Shown here: positions 18,022 to 25,960 of the stretch, piece by piece
Position numbering within the stretch: the stretch's first letter is position 1
Layout: every line of letters starts with the position of its first letter
NCBI RefSeq assembly: GCF_000282515.1
Contig: NZ_AKJD01000020.1
Coordinates: 1 to 45,509, forward strand
DNA from: Pseudomonas sp. GM80
GTDB lineage: Bacteria; Pseudomonadota; Gammaproteobacteria; Pseudomonadales; Pseudomonadaceae
DNA: 45,509 bases
Direction of reading: 5' to 3'
The notes under the pieces: generated by a model
What the model was told of the DNA's origin: nothing
The model's input: the letters and a program-made list of their open reading frames with translations, nothing else
Database searches by the model: none
Program-made: the position numbers and the translations under genes

Positions 18022-18098
18022 TGGCGCACCCGGCAGGACTCGAACCTGCGACCATCCGCTTAGAAGGCGGATGCTCTATCCAGCTGAGCTACGGGCGC
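18022..18098 (-). tRNA. tRNA-Arg (TCT)
   Basis: A 77-base tRNA with acceptor GCGCCCG/CGGGTGC, D-arm GCTCAGCTGGATAGAGC, anticodon loop CTTCTAA (anticodon TCT), T-loop TTCGAGT and encoded CCA. It is the first gene of the minus-strand tRNA cluster; folD is divergent from it. The 276 bases between it and folD are AT-rich and contain the promoters for both directions, which I could not place exactly. Confidence 0.96.
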
Positions 18099-18374
18099 CT
18101 TATTAATCTGTACTCTTAAAGGACTACAAACTAAGTGCTTTCCAGTCTTCGCAGAATCGTAATCCCGCTCGACCTTCTTAACCAGTGCTAGGCTGTGCCC
18201 GACAAGTGCGACGAATAGTATAGAGCGCTCCAAAGGTCGTCAAATCTTTTTTGAAAAAAATTCATTTAATTAAAGGAGTTAGGGGAATTTGCTGACCAAG
18301 CGCCTTTGCCCTCACCGCCCGACATGCGAGAATGCGTTCTCTTTTTTTCCCCTCTCGATGGTTAATCACGCGCA

Positions 18375-19229
18375 ATGACTGCACAACTAATCGACGGCAA
18401 ATCGATCGCCGCCAGCCTGCGCCAGCAGATCGCCCAACGAGTTGCCGAGCGTCGCCAGCAAGGCCTGCGCACTCCCGGCCTCGCGGTGATCCTGGTCGGC
18501 AGCGATCCTGCCTCTCAGGTTTATGTCTCGCACAAGCGTAAAGACTGTGAAGAGGTCGGCTTCCTCTCTCAAGCCTACGACCTGCCCTCTGAAACCACGC
18601 AAGACGCGCTGACCGATCTGATTGATCGTCTCAACGACGACCCTGCAATCGACGGCATCCTGCTGCAACTGCCGCTGCCCGAGCACCTGGACGCCTCCAA
18701 ACTGCTGGAACGCATCCGCCCGGACAAAGATGTCGACGGTTTCCATCCTTATAACGTCGGCCGCCTGGCCCAGCGCATTCCGCTGCTGCGACCGTGCACC
18801 CCGAAAGGCATCATGACCCTGCTGGAAAGCACGGGTGTTGATCTATACGGGCTGGACGCCGTGGTTGTCGGTGCTTCCAACATCGTCGGTCGCCCGATGG
18901 CGATGGAACTGCTGCTGGCCGGCTGCACTGTCACCGTGACCCACCGCTTCACCAAGGATTTGGCTGGCCACGTCGGCCGTGCCGATCTGGTGGTGGTGGC
19001 CGCCGGCAAGCCTGGCCTGGTCAAGGGTGAATGGATCAAGGAAGGCGCGATCGTTGTCGACGTCGGCATCAACCGTCAGGACGACGGCAAACTGGTCGGT
19101 GACGTTGTCTACGAAACCGCCCTGCCCCGTGCAGGCTGGATCACTCCAGTACCCGGCGGCGTCGGTCCGATGACCCGTGCCTGCCTGCTGGAAAATACGC
19201 TTTATGCAGCGGAAACCCTGCACGCTTAA
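18375..19229 (+). CDS. folD: FolD bifunctional methylene-THF dehydrogenase/cyclohydrolase
   Basis: A 284-residue FolD. It oxidises 5,10-methylene-tetrahydrofolate with NADP and hydrolyses the product to 10-formyl-tetrahydrofolate, supplying one-carbon units for purine and formyl-methionine synthesis. The active-site region [15 protein letters not shown] (about residues 50-64) and the signature [18 protein letters not shown] near the C-terminus are intact. The NADP-binding segment reads [14 protein letters not shown]. The gene is monocistronic with its own terminator at 19251-19275. Its position next to the tRNA-Arg/His/Leu/His cluster is conserved in Pseudomonas. Confidence 0.97.
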   Translation: MTAQLIDGKSIAASLRQQIAQRVAERRQQGLRTPGLAVILVGSDPASQVYVSHKRKDCEEVGFLSQAYDLPSETTQDALTDLIDRLNDDPAIDGILLQLPLPEHLDASKLLERIRPDKDVDGFHPYNVGRLAQRIPLLRPCTPKGIMTLLESTGVDLYGLDAVVVGASNIVGRPMAMELLLAGCTVTVTHRFTKDLAGHVGRADLVVVAAGKPGLVKGEWIKEGAIVVDVGINRQDDGKLVGDVVYETALPRAGWITPVPGGVGPMTRACLLENTLYAAETLHA

Positions 19230-19250
19230 GACGTGATTTTTGCAGCACCA

Positions 19251-19275
19251 AAACCCCGCCCTGTGCGGGGTTTTT
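19251..19275 (+). terminator. Rho-independent terminator of folD
   Basis: CCCCGCCCTGTGCGGGG followed by five T residues, about 25 bases after the folD stop codon. Confidence 0.88.
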
Positions 19276-19459
19276 CATGCCTGAGAAAAAACTGTAACCG
19301 TTCGCCGGAAACCCCTCTTTTTACAGGCCTTTTCACGAGATTTTCAGGTCGTTCAAACAACCATCGACAGTTCTTCAGCCATACTCCTAAAATGCGCCGC
19401 TTTTAAGAAATAACCCGTTACAAACTAACGGAATATCCAACCTTTATGAGTTCGCCCGC

Positions 19460-20398
19460 GTGAAAATTCGTCTTTCGATTCTGAGCCTGTTTTTTGCATT
19501 TGCAGGCACATGCATCACGCCAACGATCAACGCTGCGGAAACCACCGCTGCCCCACGTGACGCTTCATCTTTGAAGATCGCCTCCGGCAGCGCCCTGCTC
19601 ATGGATATGCAGACAAACAAAGTCATCTACTCCAGCAACCCTGACGTGATCGTGCCGATCGCTTCCGTCAGCAAGCTGATGACTGGTTTGGTTGTGGTTG
19701 AAGCCCGACAGAACATGGACGAATGGATCGATGTCGATATCAGTCACACGCCAGAAATGAAAGGCGTGTTCTCCCGAGTCAAACTGAGAAGTGAACTGCC
19801 GCGCCGCGAGATGCTGCTGATTGCTCTGATGTCCTCGGAAAACCGTGCCGCCGCCAGCCTCGCGCACCACTACCCTGGTGGCTACGCAGCCTTTATCGCG
19901 GCGATGAACGCCAAGGCCAAGGCGCTGGGCATGACCAACACTCACTACGTCGAGCCGACGGGTTTGTCTGAGCGCAACGTGTCGACTGCACGCGACTTGA
20001 GCAAGTTGCTGGTGGCGGCGAGCAAGCACCCGATCTTGAGCGAACTGACCACTACCAAGGAAAAGACCGTGTCTTTTCGCAAACCCAACTACACCCTGGG
20101 TTTTCGCAACACCGATCACTTGGTCAATAAAGCCGATTGGGACATCAAGATCACCAAAACCGGCTTCACCAACCCTGCCGGTCATTGCCTGGTATTGGTG
20201 ACGAAAATGGGTAACCGCCCGGTCGCCCTGGTGATTCTCGATGCGTTTGGCAAATACACTCATTTTGCCGATGCCAGCCGCATCCGCAGCTGGGTAGAAA
20301 CCGGTCGTAGTGCCGCCGTTCCAGCCGTGGCGCAGCAGTACAAAGCCGAGAAAAACCTGAAATCGCGCCAGAGCGGCGTGGTTGAAGCCTCGAAGTAA
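19460..20398 (+). CDS. pbpG: D-alanyl-D-alanine endopeptidase PbpG (PBP7 family)
   Basis: A 312-residue secreted penicillin-binding protein. The signal peptide covers about residues 1-26 ([20 protein letters not shown], cleavage after NAA). The three active-site motifs of the S11 family are present: SVSKL (SxxK), SSEN (SxN) and TKTG (KTG). PBP7-type enzymes cut D-Ala-meso-DAP cross-links in peptidoglycan. The start is a GTG at 19460; a small hairpin (19415-19431, CCGTTA/TAACGG) lies just upstream. The gene appears monocistronic. D,D-carboxypeptidases such as DacA are larger, so PbpG is the better call. Confidence 0.92.
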   Translation: MKIRLSILSLFFAFAGTCITPTINAAETTAAPRDASSLKIASGSALLMDMQTNKVIYSSNPDVIVPIASVSKLMTGLVVVEARQNMDEWIDVDISHTPEMKGVFSRVKLRSELPRREMLLIALMSSENRAAASLAHHYPGGYAAFIAAMNAKAKALGMTNTHYVEPTGLSERNVSTARDLSKLLVAASKHPILSELTTTKEKTVSFRKPNYTLGFRNTDHLVNKADWDIKITKTGFTNPAGHCLVLVTKMGNRPVALVILDAFGKYTHFADASRIRSWVETGRSAAVPAVAQQYKAEKNLKSRQSGVVEASK

Positions 20399-20414
20399 AC
20401 CTGCGATCTAAAGG

Positions 20415-20468
20415 ATTCACCTTCACCAGTGAATTCACCTGCACCGGTGAATTCACATGCACCCGTGG
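20415..20468. repeat. Three tandem 18-base repeats
   Basis: Units beginning ATTCACCTTCACCAGTGA occur at 20415, 20433 and 20451 with a period of 18 bases. Each contains an ATTCAC ... TGA core that is itself partly palindromic. They lie between pbpG and a short hairpin repeat. Confidence 0.72.
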
Positions 20469-20492
20469 CGAGGGGATTTATCCCCTCGCTAC
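20465..20492. repeat. Short palindromic repeat (GTGGCGAGGGGATTTATCCC class)
   Basis: GTGGCGAGGGGATTTATCCC followed by CTCGCTAC is an almost perfect hairpin. The same core begins the longer element at 44107, so it is a dispersed repeat family. It lies between convergent genes and may act as a terminator for pbpG. Confidence 0.7.
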
Positions 20493-20519
20493 AATAAAAC
20501 TTAGTAACGCTGAGAGATC

Positions 20520-20726
20520 TCAATCATTGGGCAACGGCATCTGCTCATCATCAGGAATGCCGTCCCCTTTGCTCGGATCCCGCCCAGGCTCCGGCGTCAG
20601 CACATTCGGCCGCGCCATCGGATCACGCAGCGGACTGTCCGGGTCCAGCACCGGATCAACCTCAGGCTCCGGCGTTGTCGGCACACTGTCGGGTTTTTGA
20701 TCGTCAAAACTTGAATCGGTACTCAT
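20520..20726 (-). CDS. Small acidic Asp/Pro-rich protein, 68 residues
   Basis: The product (start MSTDSSFDDQKPDSVP) is rich in Asp, Pro and Glu and has no hydrophobic segment, so it is probably disordered and cytoplasmic. It contains DPVLDPDSPLRDP, similar in style to segments of the products at 20739 and 36244. A GAGGTGCGT segment precedes the ATG; almost the same bases precede the gene at 36244. It starts 12 bases after the neighbouring small gene, so the two are probably one transcript. Function unknown. I have a faint memory of a Pseudomonas DUF for such proteins but cannot confirm it. Confidence 0.65.
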   Translation of the reverse strand: MSTDSSFDDQKPDSVPTTPEPEVDPVLDPDSPLRDPMARPNVLTPEPGRDPSKGDGIPDDEQMPLPND

Positions 20727-20738
20727 ACGCACCTCACA

Positions 20739-20945
20739 TCAAGGTTTCAGATTGGCTAACGGGTCATAAGGCTTGGACGGCTTCTTGTCGTCCTCCCCCG
20801 GCTCTACGTCTTTGGGGGCTTTGGCCGGGCCGACGGGATCGACCTGCGGATCATCAAGATCCGGCGAGTCCGGATCGAACCCCAGATCGTGGTCCGGCGC
20901 GTGTTCGGACGAATGTGGGCCTTTCGGGGATGGGGAATCTGCCAT
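20739..20945 (-). CDS. Small acidic Asp/Pro-rich protein, 68 residues
   Basis: The start is set at MADSPSPKGPHSSEH because AAGGAGG lies eight bases upstream. The sequence is hydrophilic, with FDPDSPDLDDPQVDPVGP in the middle and a basic patch DDKKPSKPYDPLANLKP at the end. No signal peptide or membrane helix is visible. It is followed directly by the similar gene at 20520-20726, and preceded at 90 bases by a lipoprotein gene on the same strand. The three may form one message. Function unknown; the DPxxPxxDP pattern links it with the products at 20520 and 36244. Confidence 0.7.
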   Translation of the reverse strand: MADSPSPKGPHSSEHAPDHDLGFDPDSPDLDDPQVDPVGPAKAPKDVEPGEDDKKPSKPYDPLANLKP

Positions 20946-21035
20946 GCTCGCCTCCTTATTCACCCGGAAAATCGGGTTATAGAGGTAAGAGGCCTGCCGG
21001 GCGCGGACGTGCCCGGCAGATGACGAACGGGAAAC

Positions 21036-21707
21036 TCAGTGCGCAGCCAATGCCTTCTTCGCCTGCGCCGCTTCATTCTCCTGACCGGCCTGACCGAGTT
21101 CGTCGGCCGCCTTCAACCAGCGCTGACGATCAACCGCAGCAGGAATCTGCGTTGGCTTCTGAATCAGAATGGCCCAGCCGCCGGACTTTTCGAATGCCGA
21201 CTCAAACGCACTGAAGCTCATCAGTTCGCGACGATTCATGCCGGCACGCAGCAGCACGTTCTGCTTGTTACGGTCATAGCCGGACAGAATTGCGTAACGC
21301 GGCTCGGCCCAGAATGCCGAGCCCTCACTGAAACGCACCATCACCGGATACCCTGCCGCAACCTGCGTCAACAGTGCAGGCAGATTGCTGTCCAGCGGGT
21401 AAACCAGCATGCCGTACTCGCGGGCCAGGTTCTGAATATTCTGCTGCAATTTGTCTTCAGCGCCCGGCAGGTGCAGCGGTTTTTCCAGCAACCCCGGCGT
21501 GATCACGATGCCCTGCTGCGATAGCAGACTGGCCAATACCTGAGGGCCGCTCTGGTTGGCCTGACCTCGGTAAAATGTGCCACTGAGTTCGACTCGCTCG
21601 GGCAGTCGCTTGACCTCGGGTGCCACACTGCCCGCACAACCAGCCAATGCCGCCGCGCAACTGACGACCAGCAACGCCGCACGAATTCGAGAAAATACCT
21701 GCACCAT
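21036..21707 (-). CDS. C39-peptidase-like lipoprotein lacking catalytic residues
   Basis: The 223-residue protein has a lipoprotein signal ending in LAGC (Cys24). The body resembles the C39-type papain-like fold found in bacterial peptidases and toxin-export systems. Where active members read QCGP this one reads NQSGP, with Ser53 in place of Cys. Where they read H-Y-A before V-x-GYD it reads RYAILSGYD, with Arg137 in place of His. The later segment MSFSAFESAFEKSGGWAILI is also typical of the family. The protein therefore looks like a pseudo-enzyme anchored in a membrane, possibly a peptide-binding or structural lipoprotein. The start is at the ATG at 21707, with GAGAG upstream. It may be co-transcribed with the two small acidic genes. 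Confidence 0.75.
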   Translation of the reverse strand: MVQVFSRIRAALLVVSCAAALAGCAGSVAPEVKRLPERVELSGTFYRGQANQSGPQVLASLLSQQGIVITPGLLEKPLHLPGAEDKLQQNIQNLAREYGMLVYPLDSNLPALLTQVAAGYPVMVRFSEGSAFWAEPRYAILSGYDRNKQNVLLRAGMNRRELMSFSAFESAFEKSGGWAILIQKPTQIPAAVDRQRWLKAADELGQAGQENEAAQAKKALAAH

Positions 21708-21940
21708 CGTCACTCTCTGTTCAGACGCCGGTCATCGTGTTCCGGCAACGCCTGCGATCATAGGGCGCAGCAAAGCTGCGGTATAGCCTTAAACCGCAGA
21801 CACGTCGATTGCATAGAGCGAACTGATTGGTCATCAGCGACCTTTGGTCAATAGTCTGAAACACCCCATTGTCTAGACTGTCACTGAAACAGAGCGAATT
21901 GAAAAGTGTGCGCCCGATGCAGGGCAAAGAGGAGGCACTG

Positions 21941-22111
21941 ATGAGCCTGACCATGACCATCGTAATGTTGATTGCCGGCTGGCTGGCCGTTGCCACCGCC
22001 ATGCTGTGGGGCGTACTGCGCGTGTCGCGCCGCCACCATCACCACCCGATCCAGCCAGCACCTGTAGCAAAACCCGAAAAGCACCGTGTCCGTCCCGCTA
22101 CCGCGCACTGA
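21941..22111 (+). CDS. Small single-pass membrane protein, 56 residues
   Basis: The start follows a strong ribosome binding site (AGAGGAGG, five bases away). The product begins MSLTMTIVMLIAGWLAVATA, a membrane helix, then a basic, His-rich tail (RVSRRHHHHPIQPAPVAKPE). The His run could bind metal, but this is only a composition remark. The gene stands alone; a REPIN lies downstream. I do not recognise it. The good ribosome binding site and protein-like composition support it being real. Confidence 0.68.
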   Translation: MSLTMTIVMLIAGWLAVATAMLWGVLRVSRRHHHHPIQPAPVAKPEKHRVRPATAH

Positions 22112-22161
22112 GCCACGGCATCTTTCAAAAAACACCGAAAGACGCCTGAAATAAAATCCCG

Positions 22162-22232
22162 GTAGGAGCTGCCGAAGGCTGCGATCTTTTGATCTTAAAC
22201 ATCAAAAGATCGCAGCCTTCGGCAGCTCCTAC
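22162..22232. repeat. REPIN (GCCGAAGGC variant)
   Basis: Two inverted copies of GTAGGAGCTGCCGAAGGCTG-type REP sequence surround a short GATC-containing spacer. Both arms share the GCCGAAGGC stem. It lies between two convergent transcription units (small membrane protein and terC). Confidence 0.88.
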
Positions 22233-22264
22233 AGAGGTGGAAAGGCGGGAAGCAGATGGCAAAA

Positions 22265-22300
22265 AGGCCGCCTGAACTTCGTGAGTTCAGGCGGCCTTTT
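22265..22300 (-). terminator. Bidirectional terminator of terC
   Basis: GGCCGCCTGAAC and its complement GTTCAGGCGGCC form a 12-base stem with A and T runs on both sides. It lies just downstream of the terC stop codon and can serve both strands. Confidence 0.88.
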
Positions 22301-22312
22301 GTCCTTCAGCGT

Positions 22313-23062
22313 TTACGCCTGCGCAGCCAGCTTCTTCTGCTTCGCTCGACGCGACATCATGTTCAACACCTCAATACCCGCCGAGAACGCCATGGCCGCG
22401 TACACATACCCTTTCGGTACGTGGGCGCCAAAACCCTCGGCGATCAGGGTCATGCCGATCATGATCAGGAAGCCCAGTGCCAGCATCACCACCGTCGGGT
22501 TGTCGTTGATGAACTTGGCCAGCGGCTCAGCCGCAAACAGCATCACCAGAACCGACACCACCACCGCGATGACCATGATCGGCAAGTGCTCGGTCATGCC
22601 GACAGCAGTAATGATGCTGTCGATCGAGAACACCATGTCGAGCATCAGGATCTGCCCGATTGCAGCGGCAAAGCCCAGAGTCACGGTCGACGTCGCGGAC
22701 TTGGGATCTTCCGGCGCCGGGTCCATGCTGTGATGGATCTCGGTGGTGGCTTTCCACACCAGGAACAGACCACCGGCGATCAGGATCATGTCCTTCCACG
22801 AGAACGCCTGGCCGAGGACTTCGAACACTGGCTCGGTCAACTGCACGATGAAGGCAATGGTGCTCAACAGCGCCAATCGCAGGATCAGCGCCATGCCGAT
22901 ACCGATGCGCCGCGCTTTCTGCCGATGTTGCTCGGGCAGCTTGTTGGTCAGGATCGAGATAAAGATCAGGTTATCGATGCCAAGCACGATCTCCATCACC
23001 ACCAATGTGGCCAAAGCTACCCAGGCAGCGGGGCTGGCGGCGAGTTCTAACAGATATTCCAT
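22313..23062 (-). CDS. TerC-family integral membrane protein
   Basis: A 249-residue membrane protein of about seven helices beginning [20 protein letters not shown], with the TerC-family motif [17 protein letters not shown] (about residues 30-46), including the Asn-Asp pair thought to face the membrane. TerC/YoaE-type proteins are implicated in export of manganese or related metal ions, or in metal loading of secreted proteins; the exact substrate of this subgroup is uncertain. A small lipoprotein gene lies 28 bases upstream on the same strand, so the two are probably co-transcribed. A bidirectional terminator follows. Confidence 0.88.
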   Translation of the reverse strand: MEYLLELAASPAAWVALATLVVMEIVLGIDNLIFISILTNKLPEQHRQKARRIGIGMALILRLALLSTIAFIVQLTEPVFEVLGQAFSWKDMILIAGGLFLVWKATTEIHHSMDPAPEDPKSATSTVTLGFAAAIGQILMLDMVFSIDSIITAVGMTEHLPIMVIAVVVSVLVMLFAAEPLAKFINDNPTVVMLALGFLIMIGMTLIAEGFGAHVPKGYVYAAMAFSAGIEVLNMMSRRAKQKKLAAQA

Positions 23063-23090
23063 GGGTCAGTCCTGACTCTGTGTACGAAAA

Positions 23091-23336
23091 TTAAATGGTC
23101 TTGGAAGAAGATTCGGATTGTTCCGCGTCTTTTTCCGCTGTTTCTTTTTTCTCGATCAACCCGCCAGTGGCATCGCTCAGGGCTTGCTCGGCAGCCTTGT
23201 GGGTATCGTCAATCGCCTGTTTTGCGCTTTCGGCGGCTTTGCCCATCAACTGTTGGGCGCTTTTTTCGGCCTGATCGCAACCCGTCAGAACCAGTAAAGA
23301 CGTAAACAACAACAGTGCCGCAGTTTTAAGTTTCAT
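23091..23336 (-). CDS. Small lipoprotein, 81 residues
   Basis: Signal peptide with a lipobox LTGC (Cys20), then an Ala/Lys/Glu-rich sequence (AAESAKQAIDDTHKAAEQAL) of high helical tendency, ending in a Glu/Ser-rich tail. It resembles short helical periplasmic lipoproteins that may be amphipathic coiled coils. It lies 28 bases upstream of the terC gene, suggesting co-transcription. I do not recognise a named family. The promoter region upstream is AT-rich (23340-23470) but no clear hexamers could be fixed. Confidence 0.78.
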   Translation of the reverse strand: MKLKTAALLLFTSLLVLTGCDQAEKSAQQLMGKAAESAKQAIDDTHKAAEQALSDATGGLIEKKETAEKDAEQSESSSKTI

Positions 23337-23473
23337 GATGCTTCCTTGATAAAACAGACAGGGTCACCGGACCGGCCGTCGATGGCTGGGCATTCTAGAG
23401 AGGCAAACACTTCAGGAAAATTCGTATTTTTACCGGCTATACTTCGGTTTTTACGAACCCAGAAATAAACAAT

Positions 23474-23556
23474 GTAGGAGCTGCCGAAGGCTGCGATCTT
23501 TTGATCTTTTCTTTTAGAAGCAACATCAAAAGATCGCAGCCTTCGGCAGCTCCTAC
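23474..23556. repeat. REPIN immediately upstream of nhaR
   Basis: Two inverted GTAGGAGCTGCCGAAGGCTG-type arms with a spacer of about 27 bases. The downstream arm ends 11 bases before the nhaR ATG, and the nhaR ribosome binding site (GGGGAGG) directly adjoins it. The nhaR message must therefore begin inside or upstream of this hairpin. Confidence 0.88.
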
Positions 23557-23567
23557 AGGGGAGGCGG

Positions 23568-24467
23568 ATGCTCAATTATCGACAGTTGCATTATTTCTGG
23601 GTGGTGGCGAAGACCGGCAGCATCGTGCGTGCCTGCGAGCAACTGAACCTGACGCCACAGACCATCAGCGGGCAGATTTCCTTGCTCGAACAGACGTATG
23701 GCATCGAGCTGTTTCGCCGAGTCGGTCGGCAACTGGAACTCACTGAAGCCGGGCGCCAGGCCTTGCCGTATGCCGAACAGATGTTCCAGCTCGGCGGCGA
23801 GCTGGAGCTGATGCTGCGCGCGGAGCCCAATGAGCAGCAGATCCTGTTTCGCGTTGGCGTGGCTGACGTGGTACCGAAATCGATTGTTTATCGCCTGATT
23901 GCGCCGACCATGGAGTTGAACGAACCGCTGCGCATCACATGTCGCGAGGACAAACTCGAGCGGTTGCTGGCGGATCTGGCGATTCAGCGCCTGGACCTGG
24001 TGATTTCCGACAGCCCGATGCCCTCGCACCTCGACATCAAGGGCTACAGCCAAAAGCTCGGGGAATGCGGCATCAGCTTTTTTGCCACCGCTGCATTGGC
24101 CGCCAGGTATGGAGAGGATTTCCCGCGCAGCCTGCACGGTGCGCCGCTGTTGATTCCCGGCCCGGAAACCGTGGTGCGCAGCCGCTTGCAACGCTGGTTT
24201 GCCGAGCAGCAGATCCAGCCGAAAATTGTCGGCGAATTCGACGACAGCGCCTTGATGCAGGCCTTCGGACAGTCTGGAAGCGGGATTTTTATCGGCCCCA
24301 GCGTGATTGCCGAGGAAGTGAAGCGCCAATACGGCGTCGAACTGATTGGCCAGACTGATGCGGTGACCGAGTCGTTCTACGCCATTTCGGTGGAGCGCAA
24401 GGTCAAGCACCCCGGCATCGTTGCGATTACCGAAGGTGCCCGACGCGAGTTGTTTACGGCGTTATGA
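23568..24467 (+). CDS. nhaR: NhaR, LysR-family regulator of Na+/H+ homeostasis type
   Basis: A 299-residue LysR protein beginning MLNYRQLHYFWVVAKTGSIV, which matches the NhaR subgroup (QLHYFWVVAKTGSI, then TPQTISGQISLLEQ). NhaR activates the Na+/H+ antiporter gene nhaA in response to sodium. In this window no nhaA is nearby: the neighbours are a REPIN and small lipoprotein upstream and a convergent MFS gene downstream, whose stop codon region overlaps this one by six bases. The gene is therefore an orphan regulator here. The ribosome binding site GGGGAGG is six bases upstream of the start. Confidence 0.83.
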   Translation: MLNYRQLHYFWVVAKTGSIVRACEQLNLTPQTISGQISLLEQTYGIELFRRVGRQLELTEAGRQALPYAEQMFQLGGELELMLRAEPNEQQILFRVGVADVVPKSIVYRLIAPTMELNEPLRITCREDKLERLLADLAIQRLDLVISDSPMPSHLDIKGYSQKLGECGISFFATAALAARYGEDFPRSLHGAPLLIPGPETVVRSRLQRWFAEQQIQPKIVGEFDDSALMQAFGQSGSGIFIGPSVIAEEVKRQYGVELIGQTDAVTESFYAISVERKVKHPGIVAITEGARRELFTAL

Positions 24468-25625
24468 AGGCTCGGCGCACAGGTCGCGCGGCTTGAGTGT
24501 CATCAGCACCATGGCGAGGAACACCGACAGCAGAATGAAACCGGCGGCGGCAAAGCCGAGGAAACCCAGCCCCGCACTGTCGATGACCCGGCCACCGACC
24601 ATTGCGCCCAGGCCGATCCCCAGGTTAGCCCCGGCGATGTTCAACGAGGCCGCGAAGGCCGGCGCTTCCGGCGCGGCTTTCATCAGGCGTACGTGACTGA
24701 CCAAGAACAACGCGGCCTGAGTAATGCCCCAGATTCCCATCGCCACCGCCAGCCCCAGCGGCGAATGAATGTTCGGCACCAGCGACACCATGCCGGCGAT
24801 CATGAATGCACAAAACAACACCGACGCCCCCAGCGGATGGCGGTCCACTGCACGACCGCCCAGCGAGTTGCCGATCAGTCCGACGGCGCCGAAGCCCATC
24901 AGACACCAGCCGACCACGGTGCCGTTGAAACCGGCCAGACGTTCAAGAATGTCGGCGAGATAGGTGTAAGCGGTAAACATGCCGCTGAACACCAGAATCG
25001 ACAGCACGATATGGCCGATCATCAACGGGCTGCGCAGAATGTTGAACTGCGAGCGGAAGCTCACCTGATGCTGGTGCAAACTGGTTTTCGGCAAGTAGAC
25101 AAACAGCAGCAAAGCCTTGGCAAAGGCGATCACCGCCAGAATGCCGAAGGCACTGCGCCAGCCGAATGCATCGGAAATCAGCGTGCCGACCGGAATGCCG
25201 AACACCGTGGCGCAGACAATACCGAAACCGATCTTGGCGATCGCACGACCGGCGAAATCCGGGCCAACGATGTCCACCGCCGTCTCACTGGCCAGCGCCC
25301 AGAACACCGGCAGACCGAGCGCGGGGATCAAGCGGGCAAACGCCATCACCCAGATATTCGGCGCGAGCGCCGCGACGGTATTGGCCAGGCCAAACATGAT
25401 CAGGATGCTGATAAACAGCTTGCGCCGCTCGAAGCGGGCGAAATACGCGGTCAGGAAAGGCCCGAACAGCGCCACGGTAAAGGCGAACAGCGTCACCAGC
25501 AAACCGGCCTGGGGGATGGTCACTTCGAGGTCTCGGGCTATCGCCGGCAGCAGGCCGACGATAACGAATTCCGTGGTCAGCACGGTAAAACCGGCGGCGG
25601 ACAACAGAAGAATGGGCAACAGCAT
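24462..25625 (-). CDS. MFS transporter, DHA1-type arabinose/drug-efflux-like
   Basis: A 387-residue protein of about 12 membrane helices beginning MLLPILLLSAAGFTVLTTEF. The TTEFVIVGLLPAIARDLEVT segment is typical of the DHA1 subgroup (arabinose exporter AraJ/YdhP and multidrug-exporter relatives). It should export a small molecule using the proton gradient. Its gene is convergent with nhaR and overlaps its end by six bases. The start at 25625 has the first helix immediately at the N-terminus. The substrate is unknown. Confidence 0.86.
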   Translation of the reverse strand: MLLPILLLSAAGFTVLTTEFVIVGLLPAIARDLEVTIPQAGLLVTLFAFTVALFGPFLTAYFARFERRKLFISILIMFGLANTVAALAPNIWVMAFARLIPALGLPVFWALASETAVDIVGPDFAGRAIAKIGFGIVCATVFGIPVGTLISDAFGWRSAFGILAVIAFAKALLLFVYLPKTSLHQHQVSFRSQFNILRSPLMIGHIVLSILVFSGMFTAYTYLADILERLAGFNGTVVGWCLMGFGAVGLIGNSLGGRAVDRHPLGASVLFCAFMIAGMVSLVPNIHSPLGLAVAMGIWGITQAALFLVSHVRLMKAAPEAPAFAASLNIAGANLGIGLGAMVGGRVIDSAGLGFLGFAAAGFILLSVFLAMVLMTLKPRDLCAEPS

Positions 25626-25859
25626 GGCAACTCCAGCAAAACGACGACACCAGCGTTGACCCGAGGGCCCGCTGGCAGAACTTGAAAATAAGGATGCGCA
25701 ATCTTAACAGAGTGTGTCCGGGCTGACTTGCACAAACCTGCCGACTTTGTTGCCTGATCCGGTGGCAGATCGTCACACGCCTGAAGGATGGGACTTACGC
25801 TGTGATAAAGTCCGCGCCCTGAAAAACGTACAGCTTGTTCAACGATCGGTTTATTGACG

Positions 25860-25874
25860 TTGAAAGCGCTTCAA
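25860..25874. promoter_or_regulatory. LacI/GalR-type palindrome upstream of sstT
   Basis: TTGAAAGCGCTTCAA is an inverted sequence with TTGAA/TTCAA arms around a CG-centred core, as seen for operators of LacI/GalR regulators. It lies about 90 bases before the sstT start in a 335-base gap shared with the divergent MFS gene. I see no other gene in that gap. Assignment is by symmetry only. Confidence 0.38.
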
Positions 25875-25960
25875 TCCTTTCGGTTCGTGACGCTGGTCTG
25901 CCCCCGATTCGCCGGCGCTTTCATGCAACCTGCAGCCTATAAAAAATCAGAGATGCCGCT

